The notes under the pieces were generated by a model, which saw nothing but the letters and a program-made list of their open reading frames with translations, had not been told where the DNA came from and did no database searches. A stretch of DNA of 21,031 bases from Amanita rubescens (taxonomy: Eukaryota; Basidiomycota; Agaricomycetes; Agaricales; Amanitaceae): positions 1 to 21,031 of the forward strand of contig WION01000760.1 of the NCBI GenBank assembly GCA_015039365.1, given 5' to 3'. A program made the translations under genes and the position numbers. Shown here piece by piece: positions 12,585-20,984 of the stretch. Position 1 is the first letter of the stretch. The number at the start of each line of letters is the position of its first letter.

Positions 12585-12661
12585 TGACAGGGGTGGCCGT
12601 GTACGGCTCTATTTGATCCCTTCCTCGTTTCTGGCTCGACTTGCTCGAATCGCTAGTGCTT
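12585..12661. repeat. 77-bp direct duplication, copy 2 (at the junction with the TBC gene)
   Basis: This copy begins 230 bp from copy 1 and ends exactly where the TBC gene sequence begins (12662). It therefore marks a breakpoint: a piece of the zinc-finger gene was copied onto the truncated end of the TBC gene. Confidence 0.9.
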
Positions 12662-14475
12662 AAGATACCCGTCGTTGTTCTTGTCATGGAGGTTGAGGAA
12701 CCATTCAATGTTCTCCATCAAGTCATTGAACATGACACCATCCAAGCCCGATACAAGATCCTGCAATCATCAGGCACAAATCAGAAAGAAGAACCACAAC
12801 GAGTAAAACTTCCGCCTACCTGGAACGACAACGCACCCCGACATGACGTATCCCAGAAGTAGAACAACCGGTCGATAAACTCATGTTCAGCGACCTCACG
12901 ATCCACACGCCGCTTATCAAACGAGCAAAACATCAGAAAAGATTCTTCATGACGAACGGGAACTCACCGTCAAACCATTCATAACGATCTTCTCATCTCG
13001 AGCCCACGTCGCAATCTCACTCAAAAAGTGGCGGAACGTCCGCAATCCGATCCTCGTCTCAGGCTTCTCCTCATGACCATCGTTGGTCGTGAACAACGAC
13101 GGCGGTGGCGCAGCCGCAGGTGGTGCCGGCTCAATACACATCGCCTTATACAAGGCATCGTAAATGAGCCCCGCTTGTTCCTTGCTGAATCTACCGAGAG
13201 TCTTGAGGTTCCGAACCGCAGCACGCTTAGAGAAAGCTTCGATATTGTGGATGATCTCGTTTCGGAAACGTTTCCGTTCCGAGAGGATCATTTCCTCTGT
13301 AATGACGGAAAACTCTCGGAAGGATATGAGAAGGAGCTCTTGGAAGCGCGTGATGGCACGCGATCGGGGGTCACTTGAGCTTGGATGGGCTGATTGGTCA
13401 AGGGAGGCGAAGTATTCCCTCATCACACTGAACGGTAACGTGAGTGGTATGATCATCGAAAGGGTTCTAGTACGTACTTGAGGAAACCGCCGTCATCCTG
13501 AACTTGTAGTAGCTTCTCCCCATTGATCTTGAGAATAGCTATAATATGTTCCATCGTAAGTCACGATATCATCATCGAGGCTGGAAGTCAGACCTAATCT
13601 ATCAAAAAATCATTAATACGAAGAATTCAACATAAAAAAGGTTTACATACCCTACTTGGAACAAAACCTTGGGCCCCATGCAGAAGAAGCAGTCCACTAT
13701 CCGGAACGCGAAGACCATAGGCATACTGTTGATATATCTGAGACCTCTGTCAGCTCAAGTTCGGTTCAAGTTATTATAATTTAGTTTCGTGATGGATGGG
13801 CTACATACGAGTCGTGGACCGTGCCAGGTTGATACGCTGAGCGCATATATGCCTGCTCTGGCGTTCAACCGTTCAACGCGACGAACGGTTGCGAGGGGTA
13901 TTGTGAACCGGACGGATTTGCGATCCAACGACGCAAACGAGAGGTAGGGCGGCATGAGGTAAAGCTTCCCCGCCTATTCGAATCGTACGGTGAGCAAAAG
14001 CCGTTATCGAGGAGAAGCGCTGATAACTCACGTATGATTCTTCCTCTGCGTCTCCCAGCGTCAAGACCGCGTTAATGTCCATCTTGTCGATATCATTGGA
14101 AGCAGAATCCGCGATGGTTGATGGAGGTATAGAGAAGTAAATGTGGGTAAGTTCATCCTTTGTAGGCTCTTTGAAGTTGCGGAGAGCGGTTGAGATCATC
14201 GCGATCTCATGCGTGTCGCTTGCGGTGGATGCGCGTGATGAACTGTTGCCTTTTTTGGAATGGGCGCGGGAGTATGACCACGATCTATTAGTATTATTGG
14301 CCAGTGCAAGACCGCGAACTGCATTCATCGCGTTTCAAGAGCGGATGTTAGTCTCTTCTGCACGGAAGACCTTACGACTCACGGCATTGAGATTAGGTTT
14401 GGAAAACAAGACATCGCGATTCGCGTAGCCGGAGTTACTCAAAGATGTGCGTTTGGCAGTGTTTGGCTGAATCAT
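12662..14475 (-). pseudogene. GRAM-TBC-EF-hand Rab GTPase-activating protein (Gyp2/Mdr1, TBC1D8/9 type), degraded
   Basis: Exons recognised on the minus strand: 14475-14032, 13973-13809 (GRAM: SFASLDRKS...IPLATVRRVERLNARAGIYAL), 13737-13651 (end of TBC: YINSMPMVFAFRIVDCFF), 13598-13594, 13538-13478, 13427-12968, 12912-12820 and 12760-12662 (EF-hand loop DKNNDGYL). From 13737 onward all exons join in phase. The intact protein would activate GTP hydrolysis by Ypt/Rab GTPases in membrane traffic. Three lesions are visible. Codon 47 is TGA (14337-14335), probably from CGA. About 300 residues between the GRAM domain and the last TBC helices, including the catalytic Arg/Gln fingers, are missing, and the join is out of phase. 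The EF-hand is cut after GYL, where the 77-bp duplication supplies a stop. It is divergent from the NACHT gene, 70 bp away. Confidence 0.82.
13594..13598 (-). other. Five-nucleotide microexon in the TBC gene
   Basis: ATTAG sits between a 52-nt intron (13650-13599, GTATGT...GATAG) and a 55-nt intron (13593-13539, GTCTGA...TATAG). Including it gives VLFQVG-LA-ILKINGEKLLQ, the expected run of conserved TBC residues. Skipping it or reading through destroys the frame. The second donor is weak. Confidence 0.65.
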
Positions 14476-14545
14476 GCGAATCTAATCGATAAGACTTGCC
14501 TTAAACCTCCACCACGTTTGAAACAACCATATTCTTTCGTCTAGA

Positions 14546-17500
14546 ATGTCTAGCGCCGCAAACATCAATATCCCCGGCAGCCAGTTCACCGACATTGGGG
14601 GCGATCAGATCAATAATTACGGCCTCATTACGGGCAACTTGAACATGCCAGTGCATTATCGTACGCTGTTTGCTTCCTACTCGTAGCTACCGGGTCGTGA
14701 CCACATAGATACAGGCACTGTCTTTGATATCTTGAAGGACTCGGGTCAAATTGCTATTCACGCTGCTTATAATTCTGCAGAACGCGAGTCAGAACATGCA
14801 TCAACCTGTCAGGGGGGTACTCGCGAAAGTGTTTTATCAAAGCTCATGCAGTGGTCCGGAGCTAGTGATGGATACCCAGTGTGTTGGCTCGAGGGACCTG
14901 CCGGCTCAGGGAAGTCGACAATCTTGCATACCATTGCGGAGCAATGTGACGATGAGGGGCGGCTCGCATTCAGCTTTTTCTTTTCAAGAGGCAAAGCTGA
15001 TCGCAGCGATACGGCTAAAGTCATCCCCACATTTGCGTATCAGCTTGCCCGATCCCTTCCTGCAATTCAATCACCCTTGTTGCATGTGCTCACAAAGAAT
15101 AATCCATTCTCCCCTTATCTCCGCTTGCACGATCAGCTCAAAAATCTTGTCCTCAATCCCACTCTTAGCATTCAGCAGACCACCCCACACATGGTTGTCA
15201 TCATTGATGGCCTTGATGAATGTAGTGACGAGAATCTCTTACTGCAGCTCATTCATGCACTTGTTGATATGACTCATTACCTTCCATTCCAATTTCTCTT
15301 TGCAAGTCGGCCTGAATCTCGTATCCAACAAACATTTGAATCCCCTTTGATCAAACCAAAGGCATACTTCCTCTCACTTCGAGACTTTCAGGCTCATCAT
15401 GATGTCAGCAACTACTTGAAGCAGCATCTTACAGAAATACACAGGCAAAATTACAACATCATGCAAAAAGTACCACATCCTTGGCCATCTGCAGAACAGC
15501 TTGTTGCTCTTGTCCAGAAATCAGAGGGTTTATTCATCTATGTGTCAACCCTGGTCAAATTTGTGGGTGATAGGCAAGGGCTTCCCCAGGAGAAGCTTGA
15601 GTTAGCTATAACAGCACATCATGGTGTTGATCCTCTATATGAGCAGGTTTTATCAAAAGCTCAAGCTGAGTCTGCTCACTTTTCCTATGTAGTGGGTACC
15701 ATCATATATCTCCACCACCCTCTTGCCATACATGACCTGGAGCAACTTCTACAGCTATCATCTGACCATATTCGACAAGCATTACAGGGATGCCAATCTA
15801 TTTTTGTCCTTCCCAACACTGATCAGGAATCAGTTTGCCCATATCATGCATCATTGAAAGATTTTCTTAGTGATATGAACAGAGCAAAGTTTCATTTTCT
15901 TGACCCCAAGATGTACCATGTTATTATTCTGGTCAACTGCTTGCAGTTGATTGGGCAGGTGCATGAAAACAGTGGTGTTCAGCCTCTGGAATATGCATGT
16001 CAACAATGGTGTTATCACTTCTCTTTGGCACTTTCATGTCAGGCAACAATTGATTTGATGAAGAACTGTGGAAACATAGAGGTGTTGATGGTGAAGTTGA
16101 GCAGAGAGTGGTTAAAAACTTGGATGTATGGGCTGGAAGATGGATTAGAGACTTTTTGTCAAGGTTGTGATTCTGTTCTTAAACAATTACAGGCAAGTTG
16201 TATTTAGACCACTATTGGAATATGTACTCAAGCTTGTCAATTAAGCCACTGCAAAGAGAGTGGAAAGTTGTTACAGAGAGTATGAATCAAATATTGGAGA
16301 TTTCTAAGGTGAATAATCCTTTATGAAACATAATAGAAGGAAAATAATTTTGTTACTCTGCTTAGAATGTATGTAACTTGATATAACATTGTGGCTCAAG
16401 TTGACTATCTTGTGCTATAAATAAATATCAGCTGGTGTGTATTTTGTCAATCTTTCTATAGCAAAGCAGCATTTCTCAAGCAATTATCTCTAGAATGTAA
16501 GCAAGTTGAATTTGTTAGCCTAATCATCAAAATCTAATAATTGCTGTTCTAGAATGTAATATTTGTGCAAAATCAAAAACCAAATATATTGCTAACTGAT
16601 ATTTTGTATTTCATTACTATCATTAGAAAGTAAGTTGCTTTGTTTACATATTTGATAGCTAGATGGTGGTATTGACCACAAAATGTTTTAGTTTGTAAGT
16701 GGTACTTTTGAACATGAACATATGTAATATTCTGATTATCACTTTGTGGCATCAATCTGTGTACAGCAAGTAAGTGATTCAGCTTGACATGTGCAGAACC
16801 TCTGGGTAATGGTTTTGTGACATCTGGCTGTGTTCAGGAAGTAAGTGATTCATGTTGACATGTACAGAACCTCTTGATGATGATTTTGTGGCATCTGGCT
16901 GTATTCAGGGAGTAAGTGATTCAGCTTGACATGTGCAGAACCTCTTGGTGATGATTTTGTGACATCTGGCTGTGTTCAGGAAGTAAGTGACAGGTTGACA
17001 TGTGCAGAACCTCTTGGTGATGATTTTGTGGCATCTGGCTATGTTCAGTATGTAAGTGATTTGGGTTGACATGTGCAGAACCTCTTGGTGATGATTTTGT
17101 GGCATCTGGCTGTGTTCAGGAAGTAAGTGATTCAGGTTGACATGTGCAGAACCTCTTGGTGATGATTTTGTGGCATATGGCTGTGTTCAGTATGTAAGTG
17201 ATTTGGGTTGACATGTGCAGAACCTCTTGGTGATGATCTTGTGGCATCTGGCTGTGTTCAGTATGTGAGTGATTCGGGTTGACATGTGCAGAACCTCTTG
17301 GTGATGATCTTGTGGCATCTGGCTGTGTTCAGTATGTAGGTGATTCTGGTTGACATGTGCAGAACCTCTTGGTGAAGATCTTGTGGCATCTGGCTGTGTT
17401 CAGTTTGTAAGTGATTCAGGTTGACATGTGCAGAACCTCTTGGTGATGATTTTGTGGCATCTGGCTGTGTTCAGAGAGTAAGCAGTGATTCAGGTTAACA

Positions 17501-19733
17501 TGTGCAGAACCTCTTTGTGATGATTTTGTGGCATCAATCTGTGTTCAGTTTGTAAGTGATTCAAGTTGACATGTGCAGAACCTCTTTGTGATGATTTTGT
17601 GGCATCTGGCTGTGTTCAGGGAGTAAGTGATTCAGGTTGACATGTGCAGAACCTCTTGGTGATGATCTTGTGGCATCTGGCTGTGTTCAGTTTGTAAGTG
17701 ATTCAGGTTGACATGTGCAGAACCTCTTGGTGATGATTTTGTGGCATCTGGCTGTGTTCAGTTTGTAAGTGATTCAGGTTGACATGTGCAGAACCTCTTG
17801 GTGATGATTTTGTGGCATCTGGCTGTGTTCAGAGAGTAAGCAGTGATTCAGGTAAACATGTGCAGAACCTCTTGGTGATGATTTGTGGTGTCTGGCCATG
17901 TTCAGTATGTAAGTCATTCAGGTTGACATGTGCAGAACCTCTTTGTGATGATTTTGTGCATCTGGCTGTGTTCAGAGAGTAAGTGATTCAGGTTGACATG
18001 TGCAGAACCTCTTTGTGAAGTGATTTTGTGGCATCTGGCTGTGTTCAGTATGTAAGTGATTCAGGTTGACATGTGCAGAACCTTTTTGTGATGATTTTGT
18101 GGCATCTGGCTGTGTACAGCAAGTAAGTGATTCAGGTTGACATGTGCAGAACCTCTTTGTGATGGTTTTGTGGCATCTGGCTGTGTTCACTGTTCAGAGA
18201 GTAAGTGATTCAGGTTGACATGTGCAGAACCTCTTAGTGATGATTTTGTGGCATCTGGCTGTATTCAGAGAGTAAGTGATTCAGGTTGACATGTGCAGAA
18301 CCTCTTGGTGATGATTTTGTGGCATCTGGCTGTATTCAGGGTGTAAGTGATTCAGGTTGACATGTGCAGAACCTCTTTGTGATGATTTTGTGGCCTCTTG
18401 CTGTGTTCAGGGAGTAAGTGATTCAGGTTGACATGTGCAGAACCTCTTGGTGATGATTTTGTGGCATCTGGCTGTGTTCAGTTTGTAAGTGATTTAGGTT
18501 GACATGTGCAGAACCTCTTGGTGATGATTTTGTGGCATCTGGCTGTGTTCAGTTTGTAAGTGATTCAGGTTGACATGTGCAGAACCTCTTGGTGATGATT
18601 TTATGGCATCTGGCTGTGTTCAGTTTGTAAGTGATTCAATTTGACATGTGCAGAAAGTCTTCATGATGATTTTATGGCATCTGGCTGTGTTCAGGCAGTA
18701 AGTCAATTAGCTTGACATTGTGCAGAACCTCTTGGTGATGATTTTATGGCTGTGTTCAGACAGTAAGTCATTCAGCTTGATATATGAGGATCTCTTCAAA
18801 AGTGATAATTTTGGGACCCTTTGCTGGCATTTAGTTTGTAAGTTGTTTTTTTAGACTCAAGATTTTTTTTAATCATACATTATTTTTGTATTTAGAATGT
18901 ATGTCACTTATTATTTGTTGAGACATTTGCTAATGTCTGTCTTGCTCATAAATCAGAATGTATGTACTTTTGTTCATTCTTTTACACTTGTGTTTCAGTT
19001 ACTCAAAATTTGTAGTGGGTATGTTACTTTTTTACATTTACATTCAAATTCTGCTAACATTGTGTATTAATGTTATCAGAAGGTTAGTGGTTTTCTTAAC
19101 TAATTTAAATTCAAATGCTTACTCTTTCTCTTGTCAGGAGGTATATGTAATACATCTTTTCTATCTCTGATTTGTATGCTAACTCTACTATTACTAAACT
19201 TAGTTGGTATGTTTCTACTATTTTATGCTTAATAACTGAATTAATGTTATTTTTTGACTTCATTTTCAGATTGTATGGTTCTTCATCTCCAGTGCAGTGC
19301 AGAACTTTCTCATCTTTTTTTCATTATTTTCCTTTAGGATGTCAGTTTGTTACTCCTCACTGCAATTTTTTTTGATGCAAAATTCAAATCTGGAATTTGC
19401 TAGCATGTATGTATCCTCTTTGTTCTATACATAGCATATATAATAACATTTACCAATTACTTGACTTTGAAGTACTTTGGTGCTGTTTTTAATTCTTCTA
19501 TTTGTTTCTTGTTGTCATTAAAATATTCTACAGACAATTTTGTGCAGCACTCCAAGTTGGATTGCACTCCCCCTCTCACCTAAAAGACTACATGTGTCAA
19601 TTCAGCAGGTATAGTATGCACATTCCTTTGATCTTTGGTCCATTCTGACATTCCCAACAACTCCTAGCATGCCTTTTTTTTCATTCCATTTATTTTTGTA
19701 CTTTACTTGAAGAATCTTCTACTGTATGATTAG
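14546..19733 (+). CDS. NACHT-domain NLR (STAND) protein with a one-codon-per-exon region
   Basis: Exon 1 is 14546-14660. A 48-nt intron (14661-14708, GTACGC...ACATAG) removes an in-frame TAG, and exon 2 runs from 14709 to about 16192, in phase. The N-terminus is Gly/Asn-rich (QFTDIGGDQINNYGLITGN). The NACHT NTPase has Walker A GPAGSGKS (residues 101-108), Walker B VVIIDGLDEC (201-210) and a sensor-like FQFLFASRPE (233-242), followed by a helical region to Q533. Proteins of this kind are fungal innate-immunity or incompatibility receptors; nucleotide-driven oligomerisation is the family mechanism. Without further introns it would stop at 16207 (537 residues). The phase-preserving splice pattern of 16193-19533 instead leads to exon 19534-19608 (a STPSWIALPLSPKR linker) and, after intron 19609-19667, into an inserted repeat with a stop at 19733. 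The expected C-terminal repeat domain is missing. Confidence 0.75.
14661..14708 (+). other. First intron of the NACHT gene
   Basis: GTACGC...CACATAG, 48 nt. It leaves exon 1 with one extra base and exon 2 supplies two (C+AT). The frames on both sides are the same, and the intron removes the TAG at about 14683. Length and ends match the other introns in the window. Confidence 0.75.
16193..19533 (+). other. Chain of about 46 introns separated by three-base exons
   Basis: Acceptor-NNN-donor junctions (AG-NNN-GT) occur with triplets starting at 16366, 16432, 16494, 16553, 16627, 16692, 16767, 16838, 16909, 16980, 17049, 17120, 17191, 17262, 17333, 17404, 17475, 17549, 17620, 17691, 17762, 17833, 17906, 17976, 18049, 18120, 18198, 18269, 18340, 18411, 18482, 18553, 18624, 18695, 18760, 18835, 18896, 18957, 19016, 19080, 19138, 19204, 19270, 19338 and 19404. 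Donors are mostly GTAAGT or GTATGT; acceptors are CAG or TAG after pyrimidine-rich sequence. Intron lengths are 55-75 nt, except the last (19407-19533, 127 nt). Branch-like CTAAC/CTAAT is clear in many outer units (16590, 18930, 19053, 19179). No triplet is a stop, and all keep the phase of the flanking exons. The first step could be a GC-AG intron (GCAAGT at 16193 to 16276), AGA at 16277, then GTATGA 16280-16365; or a single longer intron. Confidence 0.7.
16767..18762 (+). repeat. 71-bp tandem array, about 28 units, each a complete intron plus one triplet
   Basis: Units are close to identical. Each starts GTAAGTGATTCAGGTTGACA, passes a CATGTGCAGAACCTCTTGG segment and ends in GTGTTCAG, followed by a variable triplet. 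Twenty-one of the 28 intron parts (16770-18759) are exactly 68 nt; the others are 62-75. The flanks (16695-16766 and 18763-18834) are diverged relatives. The triplets are not conserved: seven TTT, six TAT, five AGA, three GAA, three GGA, two CAA, and one each of GGT, GCA and ACA. Two of the units starting after AGA carry an inserted AGC right after the donor GTA. Confidence 0.93.
19534..19608 (+). other. Linker exon of the NACHT gene
   Basis: 75 nt between acceptor CTACAG and donor GTATAG, read in phase 0 as TILCSTPSWIALPLSPKR followed by LHVSIQQ. The STP...ALPLSP core resembles the STPHIYLSALPFSP-like segment that joins NACHT and WD40 parts in Agaricomycete proteins (from memory). The following intron, 19609-19667, has a CTGAC branch site and ends CTCCTAG. 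Six bases later the poly(T) of the inserted repeat begins. Confidence 0.55.
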
Positions 19734-19850
19734 AGTCTGAGTTTTTTATTTGTATTTGAAAGTTTGACAACATGAGTAAAACACTTGACTTCCATGTAGA
19801 GACTTGTGGCTACACCTGTGTGATAAAACAATCACAAAATATGCCATTGA
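19674..19850 (-). repeat. Poly(A)-ended repeat, copy B (uninterrupted)
   Basis: This copy matches copy A at 6190-6548 once the tRNA-containing insertion is removed. On the minus strand it ends AATAAATGG-AATG-A8 directly inside the last recognisable NACHT-gene exon. Its other end continues without a break into the WD40 coding sequence, so on this side it may simply be the 3' UTR of a retroposed WD40 transcript. Confidence 0.7.
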
Positions 19851-20130
19851 ATCCCACACCTTCAAAGACTGGTCACCTGAGCCAGAGGCAATGTGTGTGC
19901 CATCAGCACAGAAGGCAACAGAATAGATGGCCCCAGTGTGGCCATTGAGCAACTTCAGTACAACCCCAATCGAGGCATCCCACACCCACACAGACTTGTC
20001 ACCTGAGCCAGAGACAATATGTGTGCCATCAGCAGAGAAGGTGATAGAATAGACGGTCCCAGTGTGGCCCTTGAGCACCTTCAGCTCAGCTCCAGTCAAG
20101 GCATCCCACACCTGCACTGTGACAGACCGG
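19851..20130 (-). pseudogene. WD40-repeat fragment of the NACHT-WD40 type
   Basis: On the minus strand two WD units can be read (KVLKGHTGTVYSITFSADG...SGSGDKSVWVWD and KLLNGHTGAIYSVAFCADG...SGSGDQSLKVWD), plus the end of a preceding one (VTVQVWDALTG). Units are 42 residues (126 bp) and strongly alike at the DNA level, as in fast-evolving HET/NWD propellers. The open frame runs to a TAA at 19746 through the repeat's sequence. On its 5' side it reaches an ATG at 20219 inside the LTR, which is not the gene's own start. No introns are seen. It is a fragment cut by the LTR at 20131; it may be the 3' end of a retroposed mRNA. Confidence 0.75.
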
Positions 20131-20458
20131 TGTAACAACAAAACAGAGGTTGTGTTGGGTGCAACCTCTGAGGCTCGGTGTTTGCCGAGCAAGTTCAGCA
20201 GCACCAAAAGGGTGCTCATCTGAGTTCGGTTGCACTCTTGGGGCTCGGGAATGTAGAACTGAAGTGCGGGGGAGAGAAAGAATGTATAACTGTTGAAACT
20301 AGGGGTAACAAGTCCCTAGCGAGCAGCGCAGTATAGTACATGGAATGTACTACTTACCGAGTGTGGTGTGGAGTTGTTAAGAGCTTTACTGGAGCTGGGG
20401 CTCAACAGTAGACAGTAGAGAGGATAATAGGATAAGGATTGACGCTACTAGAGTACAG

Positions 20459-20466
20459 TTTATATA
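20459..20466 (-). promoter_or_regulatory. TATA box of the LTR
   Basis: On the minus strand TATATAAA lies 40-138 bp downstream of the four bZIP-like sites, in the expected U3 position. Confidence 0.5.
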
Positions 20467-20504
20467 CTACCAAACTACAAATAAGTACAAAGAGTCTTAT
20501 CAGT

Positions 20505-20597
20505 ATGAGTCAAAGGTATTTGACTCATAAGGCGTCATTCCACAGCAATACACAGCTTTGCGCAGCACTTGACTCATCAATTATATTGACTGACTCA
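20505..20597 (-). promoter_or_regulatory. Four Gcn4/AP-1-type bZIP sites in the LTR
   Basis: TGAGTCA at 20506-20512 and TGACTCA at 20521-20527, 20570-20576 and 20591-20597. The first two form a perfect 10-bp inverted repeat, ATGAGTCAAA-GGTA-TTTGACTCAT (20505-20528). TGA(C/G)TCA is the consensus of Gcn4/CpcA-type bZIP activators. Confidence 0.55.
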
Positions 20598-20669
20598 TCA
20601 CATTATCAATCTTCAATGTGATAGGTTGATAACCATAACGTATATATGTCTTCTATTCTCATGTCAACA

Positions 20670-20890
20670 TATATTCACATCATCAATAGTTCCACTATTA
20701 TGATTGGATGATCTTATGAGAATATCTTCAGGATATTCTCATTGTCAGAATATGTTCTCATCATCAATCATCCACTATTATGATTGGTAGATGAGTATGA
20801 GAATATGTCGAATATATTCTCATGTCAATATATTATCTCACACTCAATCATCCACTATTATGATTGGTTGAGAGACGAGTAAGTAACTGA
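20670..20890. repeat. Three 80-bp tandem units in the LTR U3
   Basis: CCACTATTATGATTGG occurs at 20692, 20772 and 20852, exactly 80 bp apart. In the last two units CAATCAT...ATGATTG pairs into a hairpin around it. Between units lie further inverted repeats such as GAGAATATC-TTCA-GATATTCTC-like arms (about 20718-20741). Confidence 0.75.
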
Positions 20891-20976
20891 GCGTTATTAC
20901 ATTAGTTGGTGTAAACTAATGATATCACTTATATTTACTATATACTGTATGTATATCGTATATTATAAGTTCAACA

Positions 20977-20984
20977 CTCCCCTT
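20977..20984 (-). promoter_or_regulatory. Polypurine tract of the minus-strand element
   Basis: AAGGGGAG on the minus strand directly abuts the TGTTGA start of the LTR. It shows that this is the 3' LTR and that the element body continues to the right. Confidence 0.55.

Larger units (their letters stand above)
20131..20976 (-). mobile_element. LTR (3' LTR) of a minus-strand retrotransposon
   Basis: On the minus strand the LTR starts TGTTGAACTT at 20976, right after the polypurine tract AAGGGGAG, and ends in GTTGTTACA at 20131, next to WD40 sequence. An alternative inner end at 20153 would give TGTTG...CAACA termini. The presumed target duplication (CCGGT on the minus strand) cannot be confirmed, since the other end is outside the window. 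A TATATAAA box (20466-20459), four TGA(C/G)TCA sites and three 80-bp tandem units lie in U3. TGTTG-type ends are common in Copia elements, but no coding sequence is in view to settle the superfamily. Confidence 0.7.

Noticed and set aside
12641..14428. Plus-strand ORFs over the TBC pseudogene
   Set aside because: Shadows of minus-strand exons, which match a known family and join in phase.
16905..18190. ORFs within the 71-bp array (both strands), and a CRISPR-like look
   Set aside because: Open frames come from repeat periodicity. The repeat part is 68 nt with only a 3-nt variable part, so there are no spacers, and the host is eukaryotic.
20131..20219. ATG at 20219 as the start of a WD40 gene
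   Set aside because: This part lies inside the LTR; the WD40 sequence starts only at about 20130.
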